From NCBI RefSeq assembly GCF_008806955.1, contig NZ_CP031727.1, positions 3,424,001 to 3,488,000 on the forward strand: a DNA stretch of 64,000 nt, written 5' to 3'. Under the pieces are notes generated by a model. The model was not told where the DNA came from. It searched no databases and was given only the letters and a program-made list of their open reading frames with translations. Both the position numbers and the translations under genes were made by a program. Origin of the DNA: Cellvibrio sp. KY-YJ-3. GTDB taxonomy: Bacteria > Pseudomonadota > Gammaproteobacteria > Pseudomonadales > Cellvibrionaceae. Positions 47,439-57,095 of this stretch are shown here, piece after piece. Within the stretch, counting starts at the first letter, position 1, and each line of letters begins with the position of its first letter.

Positions 47439-48521
47439 TTAGGCCAGCGCTGCAACAACAGCATCGCCCATTTGCGAGGTAGATACTTTGGTCTTACCTT
47501 CCGTATAAATGTCTGCGGTGCGATAACCTTGATCCAACACCTTGCCGACTGCAACCTCAATTGCGTCTGCAACCTGAGGATAACCGAGCGAATAACGCAA
47601 CATCATGGATACCGACAAAATCGTCGCGAGCGGGTTAGCTATACCCTGCCCAGCGATATCCGGTGCAGAACCATGGCAAGGCTCATACATACCGCGACCA
47701 TCTTTATCCAATGACGCTGACGGAAGCATACCAATAGAGCCAGTCAACATGGCTGCCGCATCGGACAAAATATCACCAAACATGTTGCCAGTCACCAACA
47801 CATCGAACTGTTTTGGCGCACGCACCAATTGCATAGCCGCGTTATCGACATACATGTGGGACAGCTCAACATCCGGATACTCTTTATGCAGCGTATCCAT
47901 CACTTCGCGCCACAACATAGTCGCCTCAAGCACATTCGCCTTATCGACCGAGCAGACTTTACCATTACGTTTGCGCGCCATCTCAAAAGCGGTACGGCCG
48001 ATACGGATAATCTCGCTCTCGGAATATTTGTAGGTGTTGTAACCTTCGCGCTCGCCATTTTCCAATACGCGAATACCGCGCGGCTCACCAAAATAAATAC
48101 CGCCTGCCAATTCGCGTACGATCAAAATATCCAAGCCAGAAACCACTTCCGGTTTCAGAGAAGATGCATCTACCAACTGTGGATATAACAACGCAGGACG
48201 TAAATTCGCATACAAACCCAATTGTGAACGAATCTTCAGCAAACCTTTTTCCGGGCGAATCGAGCGGTCCAATTTATCCCACTTGGGGCCACCAACAGCA
48301 CCCAGCAAAATCGCATCGGCCTTGCGCGCTTTTTCGAGCGTCGAATCCGCCAGTGGAACGCCATGCACATCAATTGCGCAGCCGCCCATCAATTCGTTTT
48401 CAAAGGTTAAGCCCAAATCGAATTTGGCATTAACCACATCCAGCACCTTGCGCGCTTCACGCACAATTTCAGGACCGATGCCATCGCCTTCCAAAATTAA
48501 AATATGTTTGCCCACAAGCAT
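47439..48521 (-). CDS. leuB: 3-Isopropylmalate dehydrogenase
   Basis: A 360-residue NAD enzyme that oxidatively decarboxylates 3-isopropylmalate in leucine synthesis. It has [34 protein letters not shown] and the NAD motif [20 protein letters not shown]. The ATG at 48521 has GGAGA only a base or two upstream, which is too close. A GTG at 48515 sits 7 bases from GGAG, so the true start may be two codons later. It is third in the leuCDB run. Confidence 0.96.
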   Translation of the reverse strand: MLVGKHILILEGDGIGPEIVREARKVLDVVNAKFDLGLTFENELMGGCAIDVHGVPLADSTLEKARKADAILLGAVGGPKWDKLDRSIRPEKGLLKIRSQLGLYANLRPALLYPQLVDASSLKPEVVSGLDILIVRELAGGIYFGEPRGIRVLENGEREGYNTYKYSESEIIRIGRTAFEMARKRNGKVCSVDKANVLEATMLWREVMDTLHKEYPDVELSHMYVDNAAMQLVRAPKQFDVLVTGNMFGDILSDAAAMLTGSIGMLPSASLDKDGRGMYEPCHGSAPDIAGQGIANPLATILSVSMMLRYSLGYPQVADAIEVAVGKVLDQGYRTADIYTEGKTKVSTSQMGDAVVAALA

Positions 48522-48551
48522 TCTCCAATTAAAAAATTCTTATTTCGCCTC

Positions 48552-49199
48552 TCATTTAACTACATCAAACAACCAAGGCGCTTCAACGCGTTTTTTGGCT
48601 TCGTAGGCGCGAATGGCATCAGCATGTTCGAGAGTTAAACCAATATCATCCAACCCATTTAACAAGCAATGCTTGCGAAATTCATCTACATCGAACGCAA
48701 AACTTTCACCGCCTGGGGTTTTAACAACTTGCGCTGCTAAATCAATTGTCAATTGATAGCCTTCTGCCGCGTACATTTCATTAAACAAGCTATCGACAAT
48801 CTCATCACTTAATACGATGGGCAGCAAACCATTCTTGAAACAGTTGTTATAAAAAATATCGGCAAAGCTGGGCGCGATCACACAGCGAAAGCCGTAATCA
48901 TCCAGCGCCCAAGGCGCATGTTCGCGGCTGGAGCCACAACCGAAATTTTCGCGCGACAACAGCACAGTCGCACCTTGGTAACGTGGAAAATTCAGTGGAA
49001 AATCCGGATTTATTGGGCGCCCTTCGCAACTTTGATCCGGTTTACCTTCATCGAGATAGCGCAACTCATCAAACAAATTTTTTCCGAAACCGGTACGTTT
49101 AATCGATTTCAAAAATTGCTTGGGAATAATCATATCGGTATCAACATTGGCACGATCCATAGGAGCGGCAATGCCTTGCAAAACGGTAAAACTTTTCAT
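48552..49199 (-). CDS. leuD: 3-Isopropylmalate dehydratase small subunit
   Basis: A 215-residue swivelling subunit of isopropylmalate isomerase. It starts [20 protein letters not shown] and has [14 protein letters not shown] and [15 protein letters not shown], the signature of the small subunit. It follows leuC by 12 bases and acts with it to convert 2- to 3-isopropylmalate. Confidence 0.97.
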   Translation of the reverse strand: MKSFTVLQGIAAPMDRANVDTDMIIPKQFLKSIKRTGFGKNLFDELRYLDEGKPDQSCEGRPINPDFPLNFPRYQGATVLLSRENFGCGSSREHAPWALDDYGFRCVIAPSFADIFYNNCFKNGLLPIVLSDEIVDSLFNEMYAAEGYQLTIDLAAQVVKTPGGESFAFDVDEFRKHCLLNGLDDIGLTLEHADAIRAYEAKKRVEAPWLFDVVK

Positions 49200-49211
49200 G
49201 ATTTGCTCCTA

Positions 49212-50633
49212 TTAATTAAACGTGCGCACATCAACAAAATGACCCGCAATCGCAGCGGCAGCAGCCATCGCAGGACTCACCAAGTGAGTACGACCACCGT
49301 ACCCCTGACGCCCTTCAAAATTACGATTGGACGTTGATGCACAGTGCTCGCCATTACCTAATTTATCCGCGTTCATCGCAAGACACATAGAGCAGCCCGG
49401 CTCACGCCACTCCAAACCGGCAGCGATAAAAATTTTATCTAGCCCCTCGGCTTCTGCTTGCGCTTTTACTGCACCGGAACCAGGAACCACAATCGCCTCT
49501 TTTACCGATGACGCCTTGGTGCGACCTTTTACCACTTCAGCTGCGGCGCGAATATCTTCAATGCGCGAATTAGTGCAAGAGCCAATAAATACGCGATCAA
49601 CATAAATAGAAGTGATCGGTTGGTTCGCTTGCAAGCCCATATACTGCAATGCGCGCAACATACCTTCGCGCTTGACCGGATCAATTTCTTGCGCCGGATC
49701 GGGCACCTTGTCCTCAACCGAAACAACCATCTCCGGCGAAGTACCCCAACTCACTTGCGGCTTGATATCAGCGCCGTTTAATTCAACGATCGAATCGAAG
49801 TGTGCGCCGTCATCACTCACATAATTTTTCCAATCGGCTACGGCTTTTTCCCACAATTCACCTTTGGGTGCATAGGTGCGCCCATTAACGTAGTCGATAG
49901 TTGTTTGGTCTACCGCCACCATGCCGGCACGGGCGCCCGCTTCAATCGCCATATTACACACAGTCATGCGCCCTTCCATGCTCATATCGCGAAAAACCTG
50001 ACCGCCAAATTCCATCGCGTAGCCGGTACCGCCCGCCGTGCCAATTTTAGCGATGATGGCCAAAACTACGTCTTTTGGCGTCACGCCCAAACCGAGCGTG
50101 CCATCCACCTTAATGAGCATATTTTTCATTTTTTTAGCGACCAGACATTGGGTCGCCATCACATGCTCTACTTCGCTCGTACCTATTCCATGCGCCAAAG
50201 CGCCGAGAGCACCGTTAGTGGCGGTATGGGAATCACCGCAGACAACGGTCATACCGGGCAAGCAGGCGCCGGTTTCAGGGCCGACAACGTGCACAATACC
50301 TTGGCGGTGATCGTTGATCTTGAACTCGACAATACCGAATTCATCGCAGTTATCATCCAGCGTCTGGACCTGGATCAAGGACACCGGGTCTTCAATCCCC
50401 GCAACACCATTAGCACGCTCTTTTTGCGTGGTAGGCACATTGTGATCTGGAGTGGCGAGGATGGAGTCCACACGCCATGGCTTGCGGCCAGCCAAACGCA
50501 GACCATCAAACGCTTGCGGGGAGGTCACTTCGTGGACTATGTGACGATCTATATAAATGAGTGCAGAGCCATCATCGCGCTGCTGCACGAGGTGGGCATC
50601 CCAAAGTTTGTCGTAAAGCGTTTTAGCGGCCAT
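49212..50633 (-). CDS. leuC: 3-Isopropylmalate dehydratase large subunit
   Basis: A 473-residue aconitase-family subunit with a 4Fe-4S cluster. The cluster cysteines are in [14 protein letters not shown] and [33 protein letters not shown] is also typical. The ATG at 50633 ([14 protein letters not shown]) has GGAGATTCACC upstream. An in-frame extension to 50735 has no family similarity. First gene of leuCDB, divergent from a LysR gene. Confidence 0.97.
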   Translation of the reverse strand: MAAKTLYDKLWDAHLVQQRDDGSALIYIDRHIVHEVTSPQAFDGLRLAGRKPWRVDSILATPDHNVPTTQKERANGVAGIEDPVSLIQVQTLDDNCDEFGIVEFKINDHRQGIVHVVGPETGACLPGMTVVCGDSHTATNGALGALAHGIGTSEVEHVMATQCLVAKKMKNMLIKVDGTLGLGVTPKDVVLAIIAKIGTAGGTGYAMEFGGQVFRDMSMEGRMTVCNMAIEAGARAGMVAVDQTTIDYVNGRTYAPKGELWEKAVADWKNYVSDDGAHFDSIVELNGADIKPQVSWGTSPEMVVSVEDKVPDPAQEIDPVKREGMLRALQYMGLQANQPITSIYVDRVFIGSCTNSRIEDIRAAAEVVKGRTKASSVKEAIVVPGSGAVKAQAEAEGLDKIFIAAGLEWREPGCSMCLAMNADKLGNGEHCASTSNRNFEGRQGYGGRTHLVSPAMAAAAAIAGHFVDVRTFN

Positions 50634-50713
50634 GGTGAATCTCCAATCATTCGGCTTACACGGTGTTTTGTTATGAATAATCAGGTCTGCCCGATCATTA
50701 CTGCATGGGAGCA

Positions 50714-50742
50714 ATAGTACGACCAGACAACCCATAAAACAA
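50714..50742 (-). promoter_or_regulatory. Putative leuC promoter
   Basis: On the minus strand TTGTTT (50742-50737) and TACTAT (50719-50714) are 17 bases apart. The match is moderate (3/6 and 4/6), as expected for an activator-dependent promoter. Transcription would start near 50707. Confidence 0.45.
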
Positions 50743-50763
50743 ATTTATCTTTTTTATATATTG

Positions 50764-50780
50764 CATTCCAAAATGGAATG
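50764..50780. promoter_or_regulatory. Palindromic LysR-type operator between leuC and the LysR gene
   Basis: CATTCCA-AAA-TGGAATG is a perfect 7-3-7 palindrome of the T-N11-A type bound by LysR regulators. Its centre (50772) lies about 65 bases upstream of the predicted leuC start of transcription and just ahead of the LysR gene. This is the classical recognition-site position. Confidence 0.65.
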
Positions 50781-50794
50781 AATTAAAAAGCCTT

Positions 50795-51691
50795 ATGGAT
50801 ACTCAACATTTACAAGCATTTGTCGCCATAGCAGAGAGCGGCTCATTCTCGGCAGCAGCCGAACGATTACATCTTACGCAGCCTGCAATAAGCAAACGCA
50901 TTGCTTTGCTGGAGGAGCAATTAAAGTCACCATTATTTGATCGGATAGGTAGACAGGTTGCACTCACCCGGGCTGGTCAGGTTTTGTTAAGCAAAGCGAC
51001 ACTAATATTGTCCGAGGTGACAGCCGCCCAACGCGCCATTGCGGATCTGAAAGGAGAAGTTGAAGGCAAACTGAGCATAGCAACCAGTCACCATGTAGGA
51101 CTTCATTACTTACCACCTTATTTACGCGAATTCTCCAAGCGATTTCCTCAAGTAAAGCTGGATTTACACTTTTTGGATTCGGAGCAGGCATATCATGAAA
51201 TACTCCAAGGCAGATTCGACCTCGCCATCATCACGCTCGCACTCGAACAGGATGCGCGCCTCCAAAGCCACAACCTCTGGCACGACCAACTCCACTTCGT
51301 TGCGGCGCCAACCCACCCCCTCACCGCACAATCGTATCTTCAGCTGGCCGATTTAAGCCAGCACCCTGCGATAATGCCCGACACCAACACCTACACAACA
51401 CAGTTAGTCAGCAACCTCTTTGTGACGCAAAATGCAGCGTTGAACATTGGTATGGTCTCGAATCATCTTGATACGATTAAAATGCTGTTGAGTATTGGCC
51501 TCGGCTGGGGGATCCTGCCCAAACGGATACTGGATAACCAACTGGTTATTCTGGATGTAGTACACGAACCTATTATGCGCCCACTAGGCTGTATTCATCA
51601 TAAGCAGCGCTCACTGAACAACGCCGCAAAAATGTTTCTGCAACTTTTGCACAAGGAAAATCACTCCATCACTCCTACCGCTTCCCAGTGA
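50795..51691 (+). CDS. LysR-type regulator, probable regulator of leuCDB
   Basis: A 298-residue regulator. The N-terminal winged helix-turn-helix reads MDTQHLQAFVAIAESGSFSA then AAERLHLTQPAISKRIALLE. The C-terminal co-inducer domain contains LDLHFLDSEQAYHEILQGRF and the hinge-to-domain stretch GLGWGILPKRIL. The gene is divergent from leuC, as in Pseudomonas, and a palindromic operator lies in the 161-base gap. Control of leucine synthesis is inferred from position; the ligand is unknown. Confidence 0.88.
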   Translation: MDTQHLQAFVAIAESGSFSAAAERLHLTQPAISKRIALLEEQLKSPLFDRIGRQVALTRAGQVLLSKATLILSEVTAAQRAIADLKGEVEGKLSIATSHHVGLHYLPPYLREFSKRFPQVKLDLHFLDSEQAYHEILQGRFDLAIITLALEQDARLQSHNLWHDQLHFVAAPTHPLTAQSYLQLADLSQHPAIMPDTNTYTTQLVSNLFVTQNAALNIGMVSNHLDTIKMLLSIGLGWGILPKRILDNQLVILDVVHEPIMRPLGCIHHKQRSLNNAAKMFLQLLHKENHSITPTASQ

Positions 51692-51779
51692 AAAAACAGC
51701 ACACAAACACACTATTGTCATGCACTATTATTTACACTAACGCCACTCGTTTCAGTATCTTCAACAAAAGGAACTCACC

Positions 51780-52532
51780 ATGAAATCACTCTCACCAATT
51801 GCTAAATACTCGTTTGGCGCCATGTCCCTGCTAATAGCAAGCCATGCCAGTGCCGATACTATTTTTGGCATTTATGCTGGCGCAGGCACTTGGCAAAGTG
51901 AATACAGCGGTAGTGTCGGCAACCCTTCAGCCACTATGGATGAGCTGGGTTTTGATGAAAACAACAACAGCTTTTATTACATTGCCGTTGAACACCCCGT
52001 CCCACTAATTCCGAATATCAAATTGCAGCACAACGACATTAGCAGTCGCCAAACCGGCTCCTTAAACAGTGATTTCAGTCTGGATAACACCACTTATCCC
52101 ACAGGTACCGAAGTTTCAACTGATTTTGACCTTAGCTATACCGATGCCGTGCTCTATTACGAATTTCTGGACAATTGGCTGAATCTGGATTTGGGTGTGA
52201 CAGTTCGTAAATACTCAGGCCAAATGCAAGCGGAGGCATTCGGTGTAATCGATGAGGTCGATGTGGATGTGACACTACCCCTGGGCTATGCACGCTTCCA
52301 ATTCGATTTACCACTCACTGGTTTTTCGGCCGGCTTTGAAGGCAATTACATCAATTACAGCGGCAACTCAGTCTCTGATTACAGCGCCAAAGTCAGCTAC
52401 ATGTTCGATTCAGCACTGGATCTGGGCATTGAGGTTGGCTACAAAGCCGCGTCCATTAAAATTGACGAAGACGACATAGATACTGATATTCGCTTAAAAG
52501 GCCCTTACGCAGCCGCGATTTTCCACTTCTAA
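51780..52532 (+). CDS. Outer-membrane beta-barrel protein (TIGR04219 family)
   Basis: A 250-residue protein with a signal peptide (about 1-25, ending SHASA), then alternating amphipathic strands and a C-terminal phenylalanine (AAIFHF), the usual barrel-assembly signal. FGIYAGAGTWQSEYSG and the later strands match the TIGR04219 family of small outer-membrane barrels. AAGGAACTCACC precedes the ATG. Function unknown. Confidence 0.8.
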   Translation: MKSLSPIAKYSFGAMSLLIASHASADTIFGIYAGAGTWQSEYSGSVGNPSATMDELGFDENNNSFYYIAVEHPVPLIPNIKLQHNDISSRQTGSLNSDFSLDNTTYPTGTEVSTDFDLSYTDAVLYYEFLDNWLNLDLGVTVRKYSGQMQAEAFGVIDEVDVDVTLPLGYARFQFDLPLTGFSAGFEGNYINYSGNSVSDYSAKVSYMFDSALDLGIEVGYKAASIKIDEDDIDTDIRLKGPYAAAIFHF

Positions 52533-52560
52533 GCTTCAGCTACACCAAGTAACCGCAACA

Positions 52561-52597
52561 AAATACAAAGCCCCGCACCATGCGGGGCTTTGTATTT
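52561..52597. terminator. Bidirectional intrinsic terminator
   Basis: Perfect 17-bp arms (52561-52577 and 52581-52597) around CCA, with core AGCCCCGCA/TGCGGGGCT. It lies between convergent genes. Confidence 0.93.
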
Positions 52598-52611
52598 TCA
52601 ACACCTACGAA

Positions 52612-54780
52612 TTACAGGGCGCCTAGCTGCAAATACAGATTGTAATCGCCACTAAATGTAAACCCATAGCCTAAATACAAAGGCCCCAATGGGGTCTCCC
52701 CACCCAGATAAATAACGGCAGAATCAAGCCACAAATCATCAGAATTAAGCGTGTATATTTGATCCAATCGCGCGGCTTCTATACCCAAACCAAGACGCAA
52801 GTCCCCATTCAAACCCAGCGGCATACGCCCAATAATACGCTCAGTACGAAGGTGCGCATAAAACGCATCATCACCCAATATTTGATTACTCGCATAGCCC
52901 GACATATTCAAAAAGCCCCCTAACATCACCGCATCATAAACCGGCAAAACACCCTTCAATGAGGTGATATGAGCGGCGCGCGCCCCAACCACAAAATCAT
53001 CCAATTTATAAACTGCACCCAGATCAAGCGATAACTTTTTGTAACCCTGATCTGGTGAATCAAAATAACTAATATCCGCTCGCCACCCATGTGAAGGGAA
53101 ATACAAGCGGTTGCGACGATCCAAATTTAATTCATAAATAAAACCACCATATTGTTCATCCACATCAGGCAATACAACAGCACTAATATCGGCGCTACCG
53201 CGCATGTGATAATCCCTCCACCCAAATTTCGATCGCCCATAAACTCCCAAATTTTTACCCAGTGCCAGCTCGTAATAAGAAGTATCCAATTTGTATTCTG
53301 CGACCTGCTGGTCATCGCTATAAATACCAATAGTCTCGCGCTTTCTGAAATAAAGTGGTTCCACAAAAAAGCGCTGACTGGGTGTTAATGGCTGATAAAA
53401 ATTCAACTCCATTGAAGGCTTCCCACCCACATCGACCGCAGCAAAAAACTCACCGCCATAGGTATTTATCCAGGTATTACGATAGGCTCCGCGAAAATTA
53501 AAACTGGAACCCTGACGGTACTCATTATCAATCGCGAATCCGAAAGTAACATAATCAGACCCCCAGTCTTTTTCTCTAACCAATACCTCCAACACATTGC
53601 GCTCATCGCGACGAACCACCCTGTAATCAACGCCATCGTAAAAACCATCTCCATAAGTGCGAATTAAATCTTGCTCCAATGCCGCACGATCCAGCGTTTG
53701 ACCGACCTGCTGATGAATGTGTCGGGCTACAAACGCTGGGTGTACCCGCTTGGTAGGCGCTATAACAACTTCATCAATAACGACCGCATCGCGTACCAAA
53801 CTGCGCCGCTTTTGCCCCCACAGCGCATAACTTTCTGATGTCGCCGTGAGCAGACGCAATGCCGATAGCTGCCGCTCTGCAGCAACACGCCCTGTTGCAG
53901 CAGCCTCTTCGTAACGGGCAAAATCAGTGGCCCGGATATCACCCAACTCTGGCGCGATATAGATATCCGCCCCCGTCAAGGTCGATAGGGATCGTTCTAC
54001 ATTTTGTTTGGTTAATATGCCAATCATCTGGGCAGAAACACTGAGCAGCGACCCAACTTCCTCAGGCGCCTTCAGGGGTGAGCCAACATTCACAACAATA
54101 ACCCGATCGGCCTGACAGAGATTTCGCGCGACCTCGACCGGCAGGTTATCAACCAAACCACCATCGACCAGCTTGCGCCCCTGATATTCCACCGGCGCCA
54201 TCAGCCCTGGCACCGACATACTTGCGCGCATTGCCTGGGTAAGGCTACCGTTGCGAAACACCACCCGCTCACCGGTACCGATATCGGTTGCCACTATTGC
54301 GAGCGGGATGGGAAGTTGTTCGATATTGCGCTCACCCAGGTCTTCATCCACTAGCTGATTAAAAAAGAGCTTGATCTTCTCACCTGCGACCACCCCCGGT
54401 TGAATTTGAAAACCTCGCTCAGACAACCCCACCTGGGTACCCGCCAAGTAGCGCCTGCTCACTCGCTTTTGGCGGTAACTCAATTGCGAGTAATCGGCCA
54501 AATCAAGAAATATGTCTGTCCAATCAGCACCTGCCAGCTTGTCCCGCATCATTTTGGGCGAGAGCCCAGCCGCATAGGATCCTGCCACCAAACCGCCCAT
54601 GCTAGTGCCCACCACACAATCCACAGGGATACGCTCTTGCTCAAGCACTTCAAGCACACCGATGTGGGCAGCGCCGCGTGCGCCCCCACCACCCAGCACT
54701 AACGCGGTACGCCCCGATTCCGCAACAGCAGCCACACTGATGCTGATCAACAACAAACTTACAGCCAGTATTCTCTTCAT
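52612..54780 (-). CDS. PlpD-like patatin phospholipase autotransporter (type Vd)
   Basis: A 722-residue protein. A signal peptide (about 1-22) is followed by a patatin lipase domain with oxyanion loop GGGGARG (30-36), nucleophile Ser60 in GTSMG and catalytic Asp206 in LVDGGLVDNLP. A POTRA-like domain (about 335-420, IDEVVIAPTKRVHPAFVARH) and a 16-strand-type barrel (about 425-722) follow. This order is that of PlpD of Pseudomonas, a type Vd secretion protein carrying its own phospholipase A1. The last residues are YLQLGAL, so the usual final aromatic is missing. The ribosome site is GGAAGATTGAGACCAG. Confidence 0.88.
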   Translation of the reverse strand: MKRILAVSLLLISISVAAVAESGRTALVLGGGGARGAAHIGVLEVLEQERIPVDCVVGTSMGGLVAGSYAAGLSPKMMRDKLAGADWTDIFLDLADYSQLSYRQKRVSRRYLAGTQVGLSERGFQIQPGVVAGEKIKLFFNQLVDEDLGERNIEQLPIPLAIVATDIGTGERVVFRNGSLTQAMRASMSVPGLMAPVEYQGRKLVDGGLVDNLPVEVARNLCQADRVIVVNVGSPLKAPEEVGSLLSVSAQMIGILTKQNVERSLSTLTGADIYIAPELGDIRATDFARYEEAAATGRVAAERQLSALRLLTATSESYALWGQKRRSLVRDAVVIDEVVIAPTKRVHPAFVARHIHQQVGQTLDRAALEQDLIRTYGDGFYDGVDYRVVRRDERNVLEVLVREKDWGSDYVTFGFAIDNEYRQGSSFNFRGAYRNTWINTYGGEFFAAVDVGGKPSMELNFYQPLTPSQRFFVEPLYFRKRETIGIYSDDQQVAEYKLDTSYYELALGKNLGVYGRSKFGWRDYHMRGSADISAVVLPDVDEQYGGFIYELNLDRRNRLYFPSHGWRADISYFDSPDQGYKKLSLDLGAVYKLDDFVVGARAAHITSLKGVLPVYDAVMLGGFLNMSGYASNQILGDDAFYAHLRTERIIGRMPLGLNGDLRLGLGIEAARLDQIYTLNSDDLWLDSAVIYLGGETPLGPLYLGYGFTFSGDYNLYLQLGAL

Positions 54781-55176
54781 CTGGTCTCAATCTTCCTTAG
54801 AGTCTAAACAGGGATATGGGCTTGCCAATAACAGGTACTACGAAGGATCAATCACAAAGGCAAACATAGCAACTTTCTTATAACACCCCAATATCAGCTG
54901 CAAATAGCTCACTTATTAACCTATAGAAGACAGATTTAGTTGCTATTCAGAGCACTTAAAGGAGTAGATAGAGGATATATGTCCCTAAATTAGACTCGAT
55001 TTGAGGATTAATGAAACGACAGTCGTTTTTTTTCATGACACACAAACTACACATCCCAATTTAAGCGTAATTATCAGGTGTTTTGTCATTATTTATTAGC
55101 CCAATTAAAAAAAGCATCCCACTTTTTGCATATCATTCGGTAGAATGACCTACAAATTACGAACCTTCAGGAAGCC
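54781..55176. other. Intergenic region upstream of DAHP synthase
   Basis: No gene is seen in this AT-rich stretch. It holds a short hairpin with a T run (AAACGA-CAG-TCGTTT then T, 55013-55031), which could be a weak terminator. A TAGAAT at 55141-55146 may be the -10 of the DAHP synthase gene, with no good -35. The ribosome site AGGA lies at 55169-55172. Confidence 0.45.
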
Positions 55177-56259
55177 ATGACCATGTCCCACACACAAGTT
55201 GATGACCTCAATGTGGTCTCACAAGAGCTGCTGATTTCCCCTGCAGCCTTAAAACATAAAATTCCCCTCACTGAAAAGGCACGGGACGTTGTTACTCAGG
55301 GCCGCGAAGTTGTACGCAACATCCTCGACCGCAAGGATCATCGTATTTTTGTAGTGATTGGCCCCTGCTCTATTCACGACGTGGCAGCTGCCAAAGACTA
55401 CGCCCAGCGCCTGAAAAAACTGGCAGAAGAAGTGAGCGACACTATCTACATAGTAATGCGTGTCTATTTTGAGAAACCACGCACTACCGTGGGCTGGAAA
55501 GGGTTAATTAACGACCCCTACCTAGACGATTCCTTCAAAATTGAAGAGGGTTTACATATTGGTCGCCAACTGTTGTTGGATATTGCCGAACTGGGTTTAC
55601 CTGCGGCAACCGAAGCACTGGATCCGATTTCACCACAATACTTACACGATTTGATCAGCTGGTCAGCCATTGGCGCACGCACTACCGAATCGCAGACTCA
55701 CCGTGAAATGGCCAGTGGTTTGTCATCTGCTGTGGGCTTCAAAAATGGTACTGATGGTGGCCTGACTGTCGCTATTAACGCACTGCAATCAGTATCCAAA
55801 CCACACCGCTTCCTGGGCATTAATACCGAAGGACAAGTCGCAATTATCCACACTCGCGGCAACGGTTACGGCCATGTGGTACTGCGTGGCGGCAATGGCA
55901 AGCCCAATTACGATTCGGTGAGCGTGGCGGTTTGCGAACAAGAATTAACCAAGGCAAAAGTAGTCCCCAACATCATGGTCGACTGCAGCCATGCCAACTC
56001 AAACAAGAATCACGAGTTGCAAACACTGGTAATGGAAAATGTCGCCAATCAGATTCTTGAAGGCAACAAATCCATCATCGGCTTGATGGTTGAAAGCAAC
56101 ATTGGTGCAGGCAGCCAAAGCATCCCAGCCAACTTATGCGACCTCAAATACGGTGTTTCAGTGACCGATGCCTGTATCGATTGGGCCACGACAGAGAACA
56201 GCCTACGAAAAATGCGCGACACTATCAAAGAAGCCTTGGTAAAAAGAGCGCAGGTATAG
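55177..56259 (+). CDS. 3-Deoxy-7-phosphoheptulonate (DAHP) synthase, class I
   Basis: A 360-residue enzyme for the first step of aromatic amino acid synthesis. It has FVVIGPCSIHD, MRVYFEKPRTTVGWKGLIND, SWSAIGARTTESQTHREMAS, FKNGTDGG and VDCSHANSNK, all typical of AroF/AroG/AroH. The N-terminal extension (about 1-45) that carries feedback regulation in the family is present. Which amino acid inhibits it cannot be read from the sequence with confidence. A second ATG at 55183 has better ribosome-site spacing. Confidence 0.96.
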   Translation: MTMSHTQVDDLNVVSQELLISPAALKHKIPLTEKARDVVTQGREVVRNILDRKDHRIFVVIGPCSIHDVAAAKDYAQRLKKLAEEVSDTIYIVMRVYFEKPRTTVGWKGLINDPYLDDSFKIEEGLHIGRQLLLDIAELGLPAATEALDPISPQYLHDLISWSAIGARTTESQTHREMASGLSSAVGFKNGTDGGLTVAINALQSVSKPHRFLGINTEGQVAIIHTRGNGYGHVVLRGGNGKPNYDSVSVAVCEQELTKAKVVPNIMVDCSHANSNKNHELQTLVMENVANQILEGNKSIIGLMVESNIGAGSQSIPANLCDLKYGVSVTDACIDWATTENSLRKMRDTIKEALVKRAQV

Positions 56260-56280
56260 TATTGCCCTCTTACAAACCAC

Positions 56281-56308
56281 AAAAAGCGGCCTTTCATGGC
56301 CGCTTTTT
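56281..56308 (+). terminator. Intrinsic terminator after DAHP synthase
   Basis: Perfect 11-bp arms AAAAAGCGGCC and GGCCGCTTTTT around TTTCAT, ending in a T run. Confidence 0.92.
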
Positions 56309-56481
56309 TGTTTACAGGCATACCGGATAAAAGTTAGCTTGCTCACAGATTGTTAAATTTATCGACACAAATACCGTTCGTCTCTGGTCTTTTCAGGGGC
56401 CGACTGTTAGATTCCACGCCGCAATGACTCTCAGGATGCAACCTCATCTCAATTTAATCCGGTCACCTTGAAAGGCTCACT

Positions 56482-56892
56482 ATGGCACCCAGTCAACCAC
56501 TCAAAACTGCAATTACCAACATCCACTCAGCGCACCATACCCTTGGCACAACCGCGGTCGTAAAAGCGGTGGAACTGGGTGAGCTGGCGTTGAGCGTGAG
56601 TACCATGTTGGGCTGCGACTATATTTTCGTCAGCCATTTTGGCCCCCATGTACTGCTAAGCCCACAGCACCTACATCGCACCATCCGCGAGCTACTCGAT
56701 ATGCTCGACACCTCACCCCGACAAAGCCTGATAGTTAGCGCCGATGAATTGCCCGAAGGGCAAATCACTTTCACTCGTTACGATTACGTCTGGGAAAACC
56801 GGAAAGTGGTTAGAGTAAACCCCAATCACATAACCGACCAAGAGCAGATCGATTTTATCCAAATGATGTTTGATTGCAGCTCAACCTGCTAA
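56482..56892 (+). CDS. Unrecognised 136-residue protein
   Basis: A soluble 136-residue protein with no signal peptide or membrane segment. It looks mixed alpha/beta, with a hydrophobic strand YIFVSHFGPHVLL in the middle and an acidic C-terminal half ending MMFDCSSTC. I do not recognise a family. GAAAGGCTCACT precedes the ATG, a fair ribosome site. It stands alone between the DAHP synthase terminator and a binding protein gene, and base use looks like that of its neighbours. Confidence 0.55.
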   Translation: MAPSQPLKTAITNIHSAHHTLGTTAVVKAVELGELALSVSTMLGCDYIFVSHFGPHVLLSPQHLHRTIRELLDMLDTSPRQSLIVSADELPEGQITFTRYDYVWENRKVVRVNPNHITDQEQIDFIQMMFDCSSTC

Positions 56893-57095
56893 CGCCTCTC
56901 ACTGCTAGCACAGCCCGGCTTCTTGACCTACACTCTCAAAAATTAAAATAAACAGGCACTCATAAGAGCGTCTGTACTTATCGGCAATTATTCAGTCAAC
57001 CTGTTGTACAACGGTGAATGCGAACAGAAATGGCGCAATCTTGCGCTGTCCCCTATCGCACATAATTATCAGTCAACTCTTGACGAGTAGTATTT

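Noticed and set aside
49800..50717. A 305-codon plus-strand open frame
   Set aside because: It lies opposite leuC, which is clearly the real gene. It has no recognisable domain.
50634..50735. Leucine-containing leader peptide ahead of leuC ([11 protein letters not shown])
   Set aside because: It has several Leu codons, but it is in frame with leuC without a stop and lacks attenuator hairpins. It also covers the predicted promoter, so it is unlikely to be translated.
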